From assembly GCA_018716385.1 (NCBI GenBank), contig DVJZ01000026.1, forward strand, positions 1-64,000: a stretch of DNA of 64,000 bases. Direction: 5' to 3'. Source of the stretch: Candidatus Enterenecus merdae (GTDB lineage Bacteria > Bacillota > Clostridia > Oscillospirales > Oscillospiraceae). Positions 9,665 to 18,095 of this stretch are shown here, one piece after another. The first letter of the stretch is position 1. Each line of letters begins with the position of its first letter. Both the position numbers and the translations under genes were made by a program. A model generated the notes under the pieces. It was not told the DNA's origin. It ran no database searches and saw only the letters and a program-made list of their open reading frames with translations.

Positions 9665-10352
9665 GCGTCTATCGCACCAATGAACCACCTCCGCTCTTTG
9701 AGAGCAGCCGCACATCTCTGCCGGATGTGCGGTCGTAGAGGAAACCATCAGATGACATACAACATATCAGTATATCAGTCCCTCTCGTCTTTTGAGGTTT
9801 TGCGGGAGAGAAGAAGGATAAACCTCACCGGGGTCATGGCAGAGACTCCACCCCTCCCTGCTCCGGCGTTGTGCCGGTTCGGCAGCATGGAGGCTGCACA
9901 CTCCTGATTCCAGCCGAAGGGATCACACGACACACGCGGGCCATGGCGTTTGCCATCGCCCGCAGCCGAGTTCAGCGGCCGTGTCGGCAGTTGTCGTCGA
10001 AACAAGTTCCGTATCGTTCGTTTCCACATGAATGCGAAAACTCACTCACTTCACTGTTCTTCCTCTCCAAATCGAACCCGCTGCGCCGGGCTTCGATTTG
10101 GTTTGGAACCGACGACAGGGACCATCCCCATACTGCATCCGTACTGACCTGGCTTAAAATTGAAGAGAGACAGACGTTCGCCGGCAGATCGCTCTATGCA
10201 CCAAAGCGCCTCTGTTCCAAAGGATTTCGGCTTCTTCAAGCCGTTGCTCCCCTGGAGATTTCTCTGGAAATCCGGCGGAAACAGACGGACTTGCCAAGGG
10301 GTGGACTGCGCCTACCTGAACGACCTATGATAAAAAGGAGAGCTTTTCATAT

Positions 10353-11273
10353 ATGGCAAAATCAATCCAAAACTTAGGCCTCTACCTGACTCTGGTGGGC
10401 CAACTGGACAAGTTGGCCCGTCACAACCGCCAGGGTAGTTTCCGCACCAAGGAACGCTACTACGAGGCGTTCAAGCGGTTCTGCGCGTTCCTGGCGGACG
10501 AGTATCATCTGCAAAAACTGGAGAACATCAGCGGCAAGCACCTGGCCAGCTATGTCCTTTGGATGCAGGAGAGCGGCAAGTCCGCCTCCACCATCAAGAC
10601 CGACCTGGCGGCCATCCGGTTCTTCCACGACAAGATGAGCCGGCCCAAGTATCAGCTGCCCACCAATGACGAGCTGGCCGTGGAACTGGAGCGGCGCTGT
10701 TTTGGCGGCGTGGACCGCACCTGGAGCAACATCGAGTTCAACAAGATGCTGGGCAAGGCACTGGCCGAGGACCGCTATGACTTCATCCTGGCCCTCTATC
10801 TGGGCCGATACGCCGGTCTGCGTATCCATGAGTGCTTTCGCATCGACACCGCCACGGCGGAGCGGGCGCTCCGGGAGAATGCCATCACTATCAAGGGCAA
10901 GGGTGGCAAGGTACGGACGGTGCCCATCAACGAGCAGATCGCCGTCGCCATGAGGAAACAGCTGGATCGCACGCCCCGGGGCCATAAGCTGCTGGTACCC
11001 GACGATATGCACACCGACCGGGCCATCAACCTGCTGCAGCTCTTCATCATGAAACACCGGGACGAGGTGCGGGACGCGGGCTCCGACCGGCCTTTGACCT
11101 TCCACGGGCTTCGCCATACCTATGCAGCGGAGAAGTACAAGGAGTTGACCGGCAGCGGCATGAGCGCCCTGGACGCCCATTTCGCCGTGTCCCGGCTGTT
11201 GGGCCACGAGCGGGCGGATGTGACCAACATCTATCTGGCCTCTCTGCCCAAGGGAGAGCGCCATGGGAAATAA
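10353..11273 (+). CDS. int: Tyrosine-type site-specific integrase
   Basis: 306 residues with an N-terminal SAM-like core-binding domain (about 10-100) and a C-terminal catalytic domain. The active-site set is visible: R157 (GLRIHE), K183 (KGKGGK), H251 and R254 (HGLRH), H285 (LLGHE) and Y294 (NIYLAS). It cuts and rejoins DNA through a covalent tyrosine link. The start ATG follows an AAGGAG site. It overlaps the next small gene and heads an operon ending in a serine recombinase, an unusual combination. It could act in a different excision step from the serine enzyme. Confidence 0.93.
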   Translation: MAKSIQNLGLYLTLVGQLDKLARHNRQGSFRTKERYYEAFKRFCAFLADEYHLQKLENISGKHLASYVLWMQESGKSASTIKTDLAAIRFFHDKMSRPKYQLPTNDELAVELERRCFGGVDRTWSNIEFNKMLGKALAEDRYDFILALYLGRYAGLRIHECFRIDTATAERALRENAITIKGKGGKVRTVPINEQIAVAMRKQLDRTPRGHKLLVPDDMHTDRAINLLQLFIMKHRDEVRDAGSDRPLTFHGLRHTYAAEKYKELTGSGMSALDAHFAVSRLLGHERADVTNIYLASLPKGERHGK

Positions 11274-11478
11274 CGGAATGAATCCCAAAAGTCCGGGCCA
11301 AACTACACCCGGAGGCGAATGTATGGAACAGCAAGAGATCACATTGGGTCAGGCCACCTATCAGGTCAGCCGGGTCTACGCTGGAACCCGCCCCGCTTCG
11401 GAACTGGTGGCGGAGCGGCTGGCCAAGCAGATTTCGGAAAATCCTCCCTTTGACGAAGGGCACACCAAGGTCGTATAA
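11263..11478 (+). CDS. TnpW-like small transposon protein
   Basis: 71 residues from ATG 11263, which overlaps the integrase end; ATG 11323 (51 residues) has an equally good GGAGG site and may be the true start. The segment EITLGQATYQVSRVYAGTR followed by SELVAERLAKQI resembles the small TnpW proteins that lie beside serine recombinases in Tn4451-like elements. Its function is unproven; its placement suggests a directionality or accessory factor for the recombinase. Confidence 0.55.
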   Translation: MGNNGMNPKSPGQTTPGGECMEQQEITLGQATYQVSRVYAGTRPASELVAERLAKQISENPPFDEGHTKVV

Positions 11479-11514
11479 TGGCCTTGTGGGTCGGTTCGTC
11501 GTAAGGAGGCGAGG

Positions 11515-13227
11515 ATGAGAACCGACAAATTGACGCTGGGGTTCGCCTATCTGCGGCTGTCCAACGAGGAGGCCCAGGGCGGCGAGTCCTCCAGTATCAC
11601 CAATCAGCGCATGATCGTGCAGAACTACTGCAAACAGAACGGCATCACCCTGGTGCGGGAGTTCGTGGACGACGGCTACTCCGGCGGCAACTTCGACCGG
11701 CCGGCGTTCCAGGAGATGATGCGCCAGCTCTCCCAGGGCAAGGCCAACACCGTCATCACCAAGGACCTCTCCCGGCTGGGCCGCGATATGCGGGAGTCCA
11801 GCTACTACGCCGAGCAGTTCTTCCCGGAGCACGACATCCACTATATCGCCATCGGAGACAACTTCGACACCGAGCGGGAGAACATCATGGCCCCCTTCCT
11901 GTTTGCCATGAATGAGGTCTACCTGCGGGACGGCTCCCGGAAGGTGAAAGATGTACTCCGCAGCAAGCGGCAGAACGGCCAGTACTGCGCCTGCCCGCCC
12001 TACGGCTACCGCAAGGACCGGGAGGACAAGCACCGTCTGGCTCCCGACGAGCAGACTGCCCCGGTGGTACAGCGCATCTTCGAGCGGGCGGCCAAGGGGG
12101 ATTCCTCCCGGAAGATCGCCCTGGATCTGAACGCCGACGGGGTTATCCCACCGCTGAAGTACCGGGTGCTGTACCGGGACGACTTCAGCCAGGAGGGCGC
12201 CGCCCGGGCCAGCGATGTGTGGAACTACACTACGGTGAAGCGGATTCTGAAAAACCCGGTCTATCTGGGCCACACCCTGCTGGGCAAAAGCAAAAAGGTC
12301 AGCGTGAAGTCCAAGAAAAAAGTCCCGGTCCCCCGGGACGACTGGGCGGTGACGGAGAACACCCACCCGCCCCTGGTCACGAAGCAGCTCTATGAGCGGG
12401 CCCAGCAGAATCTGGGACGGGGCAGCCGGGACTACCGGGCCTACGACCAGGTGCGCAAGAGCATTTTCTCCGGCGTCGCCGTCTGTGCCAAGTGCGGCTA
12501 CTCTCTGTGCTCCTGCGGCACGGTCTATAAGGGAGAGCGGGAGAAGTACTGGTATCTCTCCTGCACCCACCAGCGGCAGGACATTGCCGAGCCCTGCACC
12601 GGGGTCCGGGTGCGGTACGCCGACCTGCTGGAGGTGGTGCGGCAGGATCTGAACCACCTGCTGTCCATGACGGACGATCAGATGGAGCGGATGGTGAAAG
12701 AAGCCCTCAAGCGCTTTGGCAGCGAGGAAGTCCTCAAGGCGAAGAAGCTCCAGCGGGAGCAGGCGGAGGCCCGGCTGCTGACCATCGACAAGATGGTGGG
12801 CAAGCTCTATCTGGACAACGCCGAGGGGCGCCTGGACGACGACCGGCTCCGGCGGATGATGGCCGACTTGGAGAAGGAGTCCGCCGGGCTGAAGGCGACG
12901 TTGACCGAGCTGAGTGTGGCCAGCCCTGCCCATGAGGTAGAGGAAAACTACCGCCGCTTTTTTGCCTTGGCCAGGGAGTACACCCAGATCCCTGAAGTGA
13001 ACCGGGATATTCTGCTGACCTTTGTGGAGAAGATCGAGGTGGGCCCCAAGGAATATCCCGACGGCACCGTGAAGGCCACCCACCGCAACCAGCCCTACCG
13101 GCAAAGCATCCGCATCTTTTACAAGTTCATCGGAGAAATGCAGGAGGACGCAATTCGGGCTCTGCCCGTGGATGTCTCCATCTTAAAACAGAGCAAAAAT
13201 TTGGACGATGAGCCAAATTCGGCATGA
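11515..13227 (+). CDS. Large serine recombinase (TnpX/TndX type)
   Basis: 570 residues. The N-terminal resolvase domain has the nucleophile Ser16 (AYLRLSNEE) and the conserved LSRLGRD. A recombinase domain and a zinc-ribbon (CAKCGYSLCSCG with a later Cys) follow, then a coiled-coil and a DUF4368-like C-terminal part. Such enzymes excise and insert elements through a circular intermediate with a 2-base crossover. The start follows AAGGAGG at 11503-11509. The gene ends about 70 bases before the junction with the interrupted spore gene, the usual position for the element's own recombinase. Confidence 0.93.
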   Translation: MRTDKLTLGFAYLRLSNEEAQGGESSSITNQRMIVQNYCKQNGITLVREFVDDGYSGGNFDRPAFQEMMRQLSQGKANTVITKDLSRLGRDMRESSYYAEQFFPEHDIHYIAIGDNFDTERENIMAPFLFAMNEVYLRDGSRKVKDVLRSKRQNGQYCACPPYGYRKDREDKHRLAPDEQTAPVVQRIFERAAKGDSSRKIALDLNADGVIPPLKYRVLYRDDFSQEGAARASDVWNYTTVKRILKNPVYLGHTLLGKSKKVSVKSKKKVPVPRDDWAVTENTHPPLVTKQLYERAQQNLGRGSRDYRAYDQVRKSIFSGVAVCAKCGYSLCSCGTVYKGEREKYWYLSCTHQRQDIAEPCTGVRVRYADLLEVVRQDLNHLLSMTDDQMERMVKEALKRFGSEEVLKAKKLQREQAEARLLTIDKMVGKLYLDNAEGRLDDDRLRRMMADLEKESAGLKATLTELSVASPAHEVEENYRRFFALAREYTQIPEVNRDILLTFVEKIEVGPKEYPDGTVKATHRNQPYRQSIRIFYKFIGEMQEDAIRALPVDVSILKQSKNLDDEPNSA

Positions 13228-13284
13228 CGGTTTTGTCGAACAGTGACAAGGAATTTGGCCTCAAACCCCTTTGAGATGGAGAAG

Positions 13285-13300
13285 GAACACCAAGGGAGGT
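13285..13300. other. Probable right end (att junction) of the island
   Basis: Left of about 13294 the frame of the spore gene runs into a TGA (13272-13274) and matches no SASP. From GAG at 13296 it reads perfect SASP sequence. The change point CAAGGGAGG contains the GA dinucleotide typical of TnpX-type crossover sites. The exact crossover base needs the left end of the element, which is outside the window. Confidence 0.55.
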
Positions 13301-13415
13301 TGGGGTCAACCTGAAGCAGGGCTACAACGGCGATCTGACCAGCCGTCAGGCCGGCTCCGTGGGCGGCCAGATGGTCAAGAAGATGATCGAGGCCTACGAG
13401 AACGGCCTGAAGTAA
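13296..13415 (+). pseudogene. 3' part of an alpha/beta-type small acid-soluble spore protein gene
   Basis: The frame reads EVGVNLKQGYNGDLTSRQAG, then SVGGQMVKKMIEAYENGLK, then TAA. This is the DNA-binding C-terminal portion of alpha/beta-type SASPs, which coat and protect spore DNA and carry the GPR protease site near this position. The N-terminal part and start are missing because the recombinase island lies directly upstream. The remaining codons are undamaged and the gene keeps its terminator, so the interruption looks recent or reversible. The 5' part should lie beyond the left window edge. Confidence 0.85.
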
Positions 13416-13438
13416 CCAGTTCAAACAGCCAATCCACA

Positions 13439-13477
13439 CAGGAGGCTCCGGGACTGCCCAACAGGGCGGCCCCGGAG
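13439..13477 (+). terminator. Terminator of the spore protein gene
   Basis: AGGAGGCTCCGGG pairs with CCCGGAGCCTCCCT across a short loop and is followed by TGTTTT, 24 bases after the SASP stop. Confidence 0.75.
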
Positions 13478-13709
13478 CCTCCCTGTTTTCCCAAGAAGGC
13501 CGGGCGCTTCCTCGCCGCAGGCGGGCAGCCATTCAGCGGAGAACGAGGGCAGTCAGCGCGCCACGCTCTCCACAAAGCACATCAGAATGGCCGCCAACTG
13601 TACCCTCTTCCGTATAGCGCATCCCCTGAAAAAGCCAACTGTTTTTCTCGCCCTTCCCCACCGCCGGCAAGGCTGTCCCGCTCAGGGAGAACCCGGCGGG
13701 GACTGCCGC

Positions 13710-14429
13710 CTATCCCCCCCGGTCTGACCGGTCCGGGTCACACAGCCGTGCCAGCTTCTCCCGGTCCCGCAGCTCCACTGTCCCTCGGGCCAGCCGCACC
13801 ATGCCCTCGCTTTGGAAGTAACGCAGCATCCGGGTAATCACCTCCCGGGCGGTGCCCAGGTGGTTGGCAATGCGCTCGTGAGTGATGTGCAGAATGGGGC
13901 TGCCCTCCAGTGCGCTCTCCCCCAGCAGAAAAGCGGCCAGCCGCTGGTCCATACTGCCCCAGAGGATTTGCTCCATCAGCCACATGACCTCTGAGAACCG
14001 GGTGACCATCACCTCGCTGGTGTAGTTTGCCAAGGGGGCGGATCGCTGGGTGACCTGCTGGTAGACCGGAGCAGGGATGACCCAGAACAGGGTGTCCTTC
14101 TCGGCCTGGATCATCAGATCAAACTGCAAGTTTTTGATAACACACGCGGCGGAAAACAGGCAGATATCCCCGGAAAACAGCCGGTAAAGCGTCACTTCCC
14201 GCCCCTGTTCGGACAGGATGAAAGCCCGCAGCTGCCCCTGGCGGATGGCCAGCAGGCCCAGGCAGTCCGCCTCCCCGCTGTGCACCAGCTCCCCCGGCTT
14301 GGCTGACCGCAGCACCGCGGCGGAGGCCAGCTGCTGCCGGTCCTGGATGCTCAGCCTCTCCCAAACAGGCAGGCACTGGGCCAGCTCCAGCCGCTCCAGA
14401 GCGGTATTTTTGTCCCCCATCCCGCTCAT
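13710..14429 (-). CDS. Crp/Fnr-family transcriptional regulator
   Basis: 239 residues: an N-terminal cyclic-nucleotide-binding-type beta-roll (about 20-130), a dimerisation helix, and a C-terminal winged helix with recognition helix ERIANHLGTAREVITRMLRYF. No Fnr-type N-terminal cysteine cluster is visible. It overlaps the DUF3842 gene (ATGA) in a two-gene operon divergent from larEBC. In Lactobacillus plantarum the lar operon is controlled by LarR, also a Crp/Fnr member, so control of the lar genes is a reasonable inference. An alternative in-frame start is ATG 14420. Confidence 0.85.
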   Translation of the reverse strand: MSGMGDKNTALERLELAQCLPVWERLSIQDRQQLASAAVLRSAKPGELVHSGEADCLGLLAIRQGQLRAFILSEQGREVTLYRLFSGDICLFSAACVIKNLQFDLMIQAEKDTLFWVIPAPVYQQVTQRSAPLANYTSEVMVTRFSEVMWLMEQILWGSMDQRLAAFLLGESALEGSPILHITHERIANHLGTAREVITRMLRYFQSEGMVRLARGTVELRDREKLARLCDPDRSDRGG

Positions 14430-14863
14430 CGTTCCCCGCCCTGCCCATCCAGCGCCTGCCGGATCAGCGTCACGCAGGAGTCCAGGTAGTGGCGCAAGGG
14501 CTGCTCTTCCCCTGCGATGAGCAGGCCGCAGCGGTTGGAGGGCACCACCACCTTCACCCCCCGGCTGGCCCCCACCGCTTGGGCCATGGCCGGGGTGATC
14601 TCCCCCAGCAGGGCGTTGGGCAAAAGGATGGCCGCCGGCCCGGCGATGACGTCGGCCAGAGGGGCGTTGACCACCACGGCGTTCTCCCCCGTGGCCCCCT
14701 CCGCCGCACCCGCCTTCAGCATGGCCTGGGTGGCCGCCGCGTTGGTCCCCACCGCCCGGATGCGGGCCTGGGGCAGCTGCTCAACCAGCCGGGCGATCAG
14801 CGCCCTGCCCACGCCGCCGCCCTGCCCGTCCAGCACCAGGATCAAAGGTTGACGCTCTCCCAT
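14426..14863 (-). CDS. DUF3842 family protein
   Basis: 145 residues with the DUF3842 pattern: a Rossmann-like start (LDGQGGGVG), GTNAAATQAMLKAGA, then GATGENAVVVNAP and LPNALLGEITPAMA. The function is unknown; the glycine-rich start suggests nucleotide or cofactor binding. It has an AAGGAG site and its own promoter, is translationally coupled to the Crp/Fnr gene, and shares the intergenic region with larE. Confidence 0.85.
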   Translation of the reverse strand: MGERQPLILVLDGQGGGVGRALIARLVEQLPQARIRAVGTNAAATQAMLKAGAAEGATGENAVVVNAPLADVIAGPAAILLPNALLGEITPAMAQAVGASRGVKVVVPSNRCGLLIAGEEQPLRHYLDSCVTLIRQALDGQGGER

Positions 14864-14919
14864 CTCATGGCTCCTTTCCGCCGCGGCCCCCGGGCCGCCG
14901 GTCTGTTTCTTTTGGCCCT

Positions 14920-14948
14920 ATTCTATCACATCCGGCCCGCTCTGCCAA
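14920..14948 (-). promoter_or_regulatory. Promoter for the DUF3842-Crp/Fnr operon
   Basis: On the minus strand TTGGCA (14948-14943) and TAGAAT (14925-14920) lie 17 bases apart. Confidence 0.6.
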
Positions 14949-14969
14949 CCCGTTCCAGCCGCCTCGCCC

Positions 14970-14998
14970 TTGACAGGCCCGCCGCCATCCTGTATCAT
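14970..14998 (+). promoter_or_regulatory. Promoter for larEBC
   Basis: TTGACA (14970-14975) and TATCAT (14993-14998) with a 17-base spacer. It leaves a leader of about 175 bases before larE, GC-rich with hairpin potential; I could not match it to a known riboswitch. Confidence 0.6.
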
Positions 14999-15181
14999 AT
15001 CGGTGCCAGCGCCTGCAGGAAGCGGGCGGCGGGGCCGCGGCCCCTGCGTCCGGCCATGTCCCATCGCAATCCCATTTGTAGCACAGAAGGCTACCGGAAC
15101 GGCCCGCAGGCCGCCCTGGCAGCCTTTTCGCTTTTCCCCGGGCCCAAAACGCCCGGTCCACCCCCAGGAGGTGTTTGATTG

Positions 15182-15928
15182 ATGACCCTGAAAGACTTCT
15201 TTTCCCACCACCCCAAGGTGGCGGTGGCCTTCTCCGGCGGCGTGGACTCCTCCGTCCTGCTCTGGGCCGCTAAGACCTACGGTCAGCAGGTGCGGGCCTA
15301 CTGCGTCCGCTCCCCCTTCCAACCCGCCTTTGAGCTGGAGGAGGCCCGGCTGCTGGCCGACCGTCTGGACGTGCCCCTCACCGTGCTCCAAGCCGACCCC
15401 CTGTCCCGCCCGGACATCACCGCCAACGGGCCGGACCGATGCTACCTGTGCAAGCGCCTGATCCTATCGGCCATTCTTCAAGCTGCCCAGCGGGACAGCT
15501 TCCCCCTGGTGCTGGACGGCTCCAATGCCTCGGACGACCCGGCCCAGCGCCCTGGGATGCGGGCGCTGGAGGAGCTGGGGGTGCGCTCCCCCCTGCGGCT
15601 GTGCGGGCTGGACAAGCCTGCGGTGCGCCGGCTGGCCAAACAGGCGGAGCTACCGGTCTGGGACAAGCCCGCCTACGCCTGCCTGGCCACCCGGGTACCC
15701 ACTGGCACGGCCATCACCCGGGAGGATCTGGGCCGGGTGGAGCGGGCGGAGACCACGCTGGCGGGGCTGGGCTTTTCCGACTTCCGGGTGCGGCTGTTCC
15801 ACGGCGGCGCGCGCATCCAACTGCCCGCCGGCCAGCTGGCTCAGGCCGTGACCTTGCGGGAAACCATCACCCACGCCCTGGGCGGCGACTTCCCCGCCGT
15901 CCTGCTGGATCTGATCCCCAGGGCTTGA
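15182..15928 (+). CDS. larE: LarE, sacrificial sulfur transferase for the nickel-pincer cofactor
   Basis: About 248 residues of the PP-loop superfamily with SGGVDSS at about 18-24. It adenylates the pyridine carboxylate made by LarB and transfers sulfur from a protein cysteine, making the thiocarboxylate of the nickel-pincer nucleotide. The conserved KPAYACLATR segment supplies a candidate sulfur-donor cysteine, and CYLC is also present. I place the start at ATG 15182, 10 bases after AGGAGG; TTG 15179 is possible. It is first of larE-larB-larC with a short gap before larB. Confidence 0.92.
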   Translation: MTLKDFFSHHPKVAVAFSGGVDSSVLLWAAKTYGQQVRAYCVRSPFQPAFELEEARLLADRLDVPLTVLQADPLSRPDITANGPDRCYLCKRLILSAILQAAQRDSFPLVLDGSNASDDPAQRPGMRALEELGVRSPLRLCGLDKPAVRRLAKQAELPVWDKPAYACLATRVPTGTAITREDLGRVERAETTLAGLGFSDFRVRLFHGGARIQLPAGQLAQAVTLRETITHALGGDFPAVLLDLIPRA

Positions 15929-15943
15929 CAGGAGGCCTCTCGT

Positions 15944-16723
15944 ATGGACAACAAACAGGATATGCTCGCCCTGCTGCGTCAGGTGCGGGACGGCTCCCTT
16001 CCCCCGGAGGACGCCCTGCTGCGCTTGCAAGGCGCCCCCTTTGAGGACCTGGGCTATGCCAAGGTGGACTTTCACCGTGCGGTGCGCCAAGGGGCCACCG
16101 AGGTGATCTACGGCCAGTCCAAGACCCCGGAGCAGATCATCGGCATCCTCACCGCCATGGGCCAGCGCGGGTGCCGCAACGTGCTGGTCACCCGCCTGGA
16201 GGCGGACAGCGCCCGGCAGGTGGGCCAGGCCCTCCCCCTGGACTACCATCCCCTACCCCGGCTGGGCCTGGCCTTCCCCGCGCCCTTCCAGGGCCGGGGC
16301 CATGTGGCGGTGGTGTCCGGCGGCACCAGCGACCTGCCCGTGTGCGAGGAGGCCGCCCTCACCGCCCAGGCCCTGGGCAGCCGGGTCACTCGGCTGTACG
16401 ACGTGGGAGTTGCCGGGCTGCACCGGCTGCTGCACAACCTTCCGACCATCCAGTCGGCCCGGTGCGTGGTGGCCGTGGCCGGCATGGAGGGGGCGCTGGC
16501 CTCGGTGTTGGGCGGGCTGGTGGACTGCCCGGTCATCGCCGTGCCCACCAGCGTGGGCTATGGAGCCAGCTTCGGCGGCCTGGCCGCCCTGCTGTCCATG
16601 CTCAACTCCTGCTCCAGCGGGGTAAGTGTGGTTAACATCGACAACGGCTTTGGGGCGGGCTATCTGGCCAGCCGCATCAATCTCATGGAGGGTCCCCCTC
16701 CGGAAGAGGAGGAGAAGGGATGA
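15944..16723 (+). CDS. larB: LarB, nicotinate adenine dinucleotide carboxylase/hydrolase
   Basis: 259 residues. The C-terminal two-thirds (from about 115, VAVVSGGTSDLPV) resembles PurE-type AIR carboxylase; the N-terminal part carries the LarB-specific region with YGQSKTPEQI. LarB carboxylates the pyridine ring of NaAD and releases AMP, the first step to the nickel-pincer cofactor. AGGAGG precedes the start. The stop overlaps larC (ATGA). Confidence 0.92.
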   Translation: MDNKQDMLALLRQVRDGSLPPEDALLRLQGAPFEDLGYAKVDFHRAVRQGATEVIYGQSKTPEQIIGILTAMGQRGCRNVLVTRLEADSARQVGQALPLDYHPLPRLGLAFPAPFQGRGHVAVVSGGTSDLPVCEEAALTAQALGSRVTRLYDVGVAGLHRLLHNLPTIQSARCVVAVAGMEGALASVLGGLVDCPVIAVPTSVGYGASFGGLAALLSMLNSCSSGVSVVNIDNGFGAGYLASRINLMEGPPPEEEEKG

Positions 16724-18069
16724 AGACGCTCTATCTGGAATGTGCCATGGGGGCCTCCGGCGATATGCTGCTGGGGGCGCTGTACGAGCTGCTGCCTGAC
16801 CGGGCAGGCTTTTTGGACACCCTGAACGGCCTAGGCCTGCCCCAGGTGGCGGTGGCCGCCCAGCCCGCCCAGTCCCTGGGCTTGTCGGGCACCCATATGG
16901 CTGTCACCGTGGCCGGCCTGGAGGAGGATGAACTGACTGGCCAGGGCCACCTCCATGGCCATGGCCATCTCCACCATCCTGACCACGAGCACGGGCACGA
17001 CCACCACCCTGGCCACGGCCACGGGCACAGCCATGACCACGGCCATAACCATGACCATGGCCACGGGCGCACCCACGAACACGACCACAGCCCCCACCAG
17101 GGCCATGGACACGCCCGCGTCTCGGACGTGGCGGCCATCCTGGGCCGCCTGCCCCTGCCCGCCCCGGTGCTGGCCCATGCCCGGGCGGTGTATGACAGCA
17201 TCGCCCAGGCGGAGGCCAAGGCCCACGGCCGACCGGTGGAGCAGGTGCACTTCCACGAGGTGGGAGCGCTGGACGCCATCGCCGACGTGGCCGGGGTGTG
17301 CTACGCCCTGCACCTGCTGGCCCCGGATGAGATTGTGGTCTCCCCCGTCCATGTGGGCAGCGGGCAGGTGCGCTGCGCCCACGGCGTCATGCCGGTGCCC
17401 GCCCCTGCCACCGCCCACCTGCTGGCCGGGGCGCCCATCTACGGCGGCGCCATCCAGGGGGAGCTGTGCACCCCAACCGGCGCGGCCCTGCTGACCCACT
17501 TCGCCACCCGGTTCGGCCCCATGCCCCTGATGCAGGTGGAGCGTGTGGGCGTGGGCCTGGGCAGCCGGCAGTTCCCCGCAGCCAACTGTCTGCGGGCCTT
17601 CTGGGGCCAGGGTCAAGGCCTGGAAGAGGGCCGTGGGGAGGTCAGCCAGCTGGTGTGCAACCTGGACGACATGACTCCGGAGGCCCTGGCCTTCGCCTGC
17701 CAGCGGCTGCTGGAGCTGGGGGCGCTGGACGTATACACCCTGCCCGGCCAGATGAAGAAGGGCCGGCCCGGCTGGCAGCTCACCCTGCTGTGCGACCCCG
17801 CCCGGGAGGAGGAGTTTGCCCGGCACCTGTTCACCCACACCAGCACCAACGGACTGCGGGCCCTGCGGTGCGGCAAGTACTACCTGGCCCCCAGCCGGCA
17901 CACGGCGGGCACCCCCTACGGCCCGGTTGGCATCAAGCGGGCCCAGGGGATGGGGGTGGAGCGGGCCAAGCCGGAGTATGACGACGTGGCCCGCATCGCC
18001 CGGGAGCGGGATCTGCCCTTCCCCACGGTGTGGCGGGCGGCGGACCAGGCCGGCCAAAGGCCGGACTGA
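16720..18069 (+). CDS. larC: LarC, nickel insertase for the pincer cofactor, single-frame form
   Basis: 449 residues. LarC inserts nickel into the organic pincer using CTP. The start MKTLYLECAMGASGDMLLGA is typical. A striking histidine-rich stretch spans residues 77-131 (26 histidines in about 55), likely a nickel-binding or storage segment. In Lactobacillus plantarum larC is read through a programmed frameshift (larC1/larC2); here both parts are in one frame. No lactate racemase gene larA follows in this window, so the cofactor is probably used by LarA homologues elsewhere. Confidence 0.93.
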   Translation: MKTLYLECAMGASGDMLLGALYELLPDRAGFLDTLNGLGLPQVAVAAQPAQSLGLSGTHMAVTVAGLEEDELTGQGHLHGHGHLHHPDHEHGHDHHPGHGHGHSHDHGHNHDHGHGRTHEHDHSPHQGHGHARVSDVAAILGRLPLPAPVLAHARAVYDSIAQAEAKAHGRPVEQVHFHEVGALDAIADVAGVCYALHLLAPDEIVVSPVHVGSGQVRCAHGVMPVPAPATAHLLAGAPIYGGAIQGELCTPTGAALLTHFATRFGPMPLMQVERVGVGLGSRQFPAANCLRAFWGQGQGLEEGRGEVSQLVCNLDDMTPEALAFACQRLLELGALDVYTLPGQMKKGRPGWQLTLLCDPAREEEFARHLFTHTSTNGLRALRCGKYYLAPSRHTAGTPYGPVGIKRAQGMGVERAKPEYDDVARIARERDLPFPTVWRAADQAGQRPD

Positions 18070-18095
18070 GCGGGGCCGACTGAACCTCCTGTTTA

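Larger units (their letters stand above)
8730..10352. other. 1.6 kb non-coding stretch inside the island
   Basis: No reading frame here looks like a real protein. The first 800 bases are AT-rich and hold repeated short motifs. A near-identical AATATTCTTCGCTCAC segment recurs at about 8928 and 9321. Related GGCCGACAAATTATC and its inverse GATAAATTGTCGGCC lie at about 8943 and 9250. ACGT cores recur at 9125, 9149, 9198, 9222, 9310, 9334 and 9476. The rest is GC-richer and carries several hairpins, including one at 10067-10101 (CCAAATCGAA / TTCGATTTGG). It may be an element end, a regulatory RNA locus or a decayed gene region. Confidence 0.5.

Noticed and set aside
11047-13104. 685-residue minus-strand frame opposite the serine recombinase
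   Set aside because: A by-product of GC-rich codon bias; the plus frame has a clear recombinase with a ribosome binding site.
15000-15165. Riboswitch (for example nickel/cobalt type) in the larE leader
   Set aside because: The leader is GC-rich and structured, but I could not find the conserved core of any known riboswitch.
16950-17110. CRISPR-like repeats in the CAC/GGC-rich segment
   Set aside because: Irregular unit spacing and coding within LarC; no spacer structure.
16731-17279. Minus-strand frame opposite the LarC histidine-rich region, with Trp/Pro repeats
   Set aside because: It is the antisense of CAC/CAT-rich codons; no start signal and the larC frame explains the sequence.
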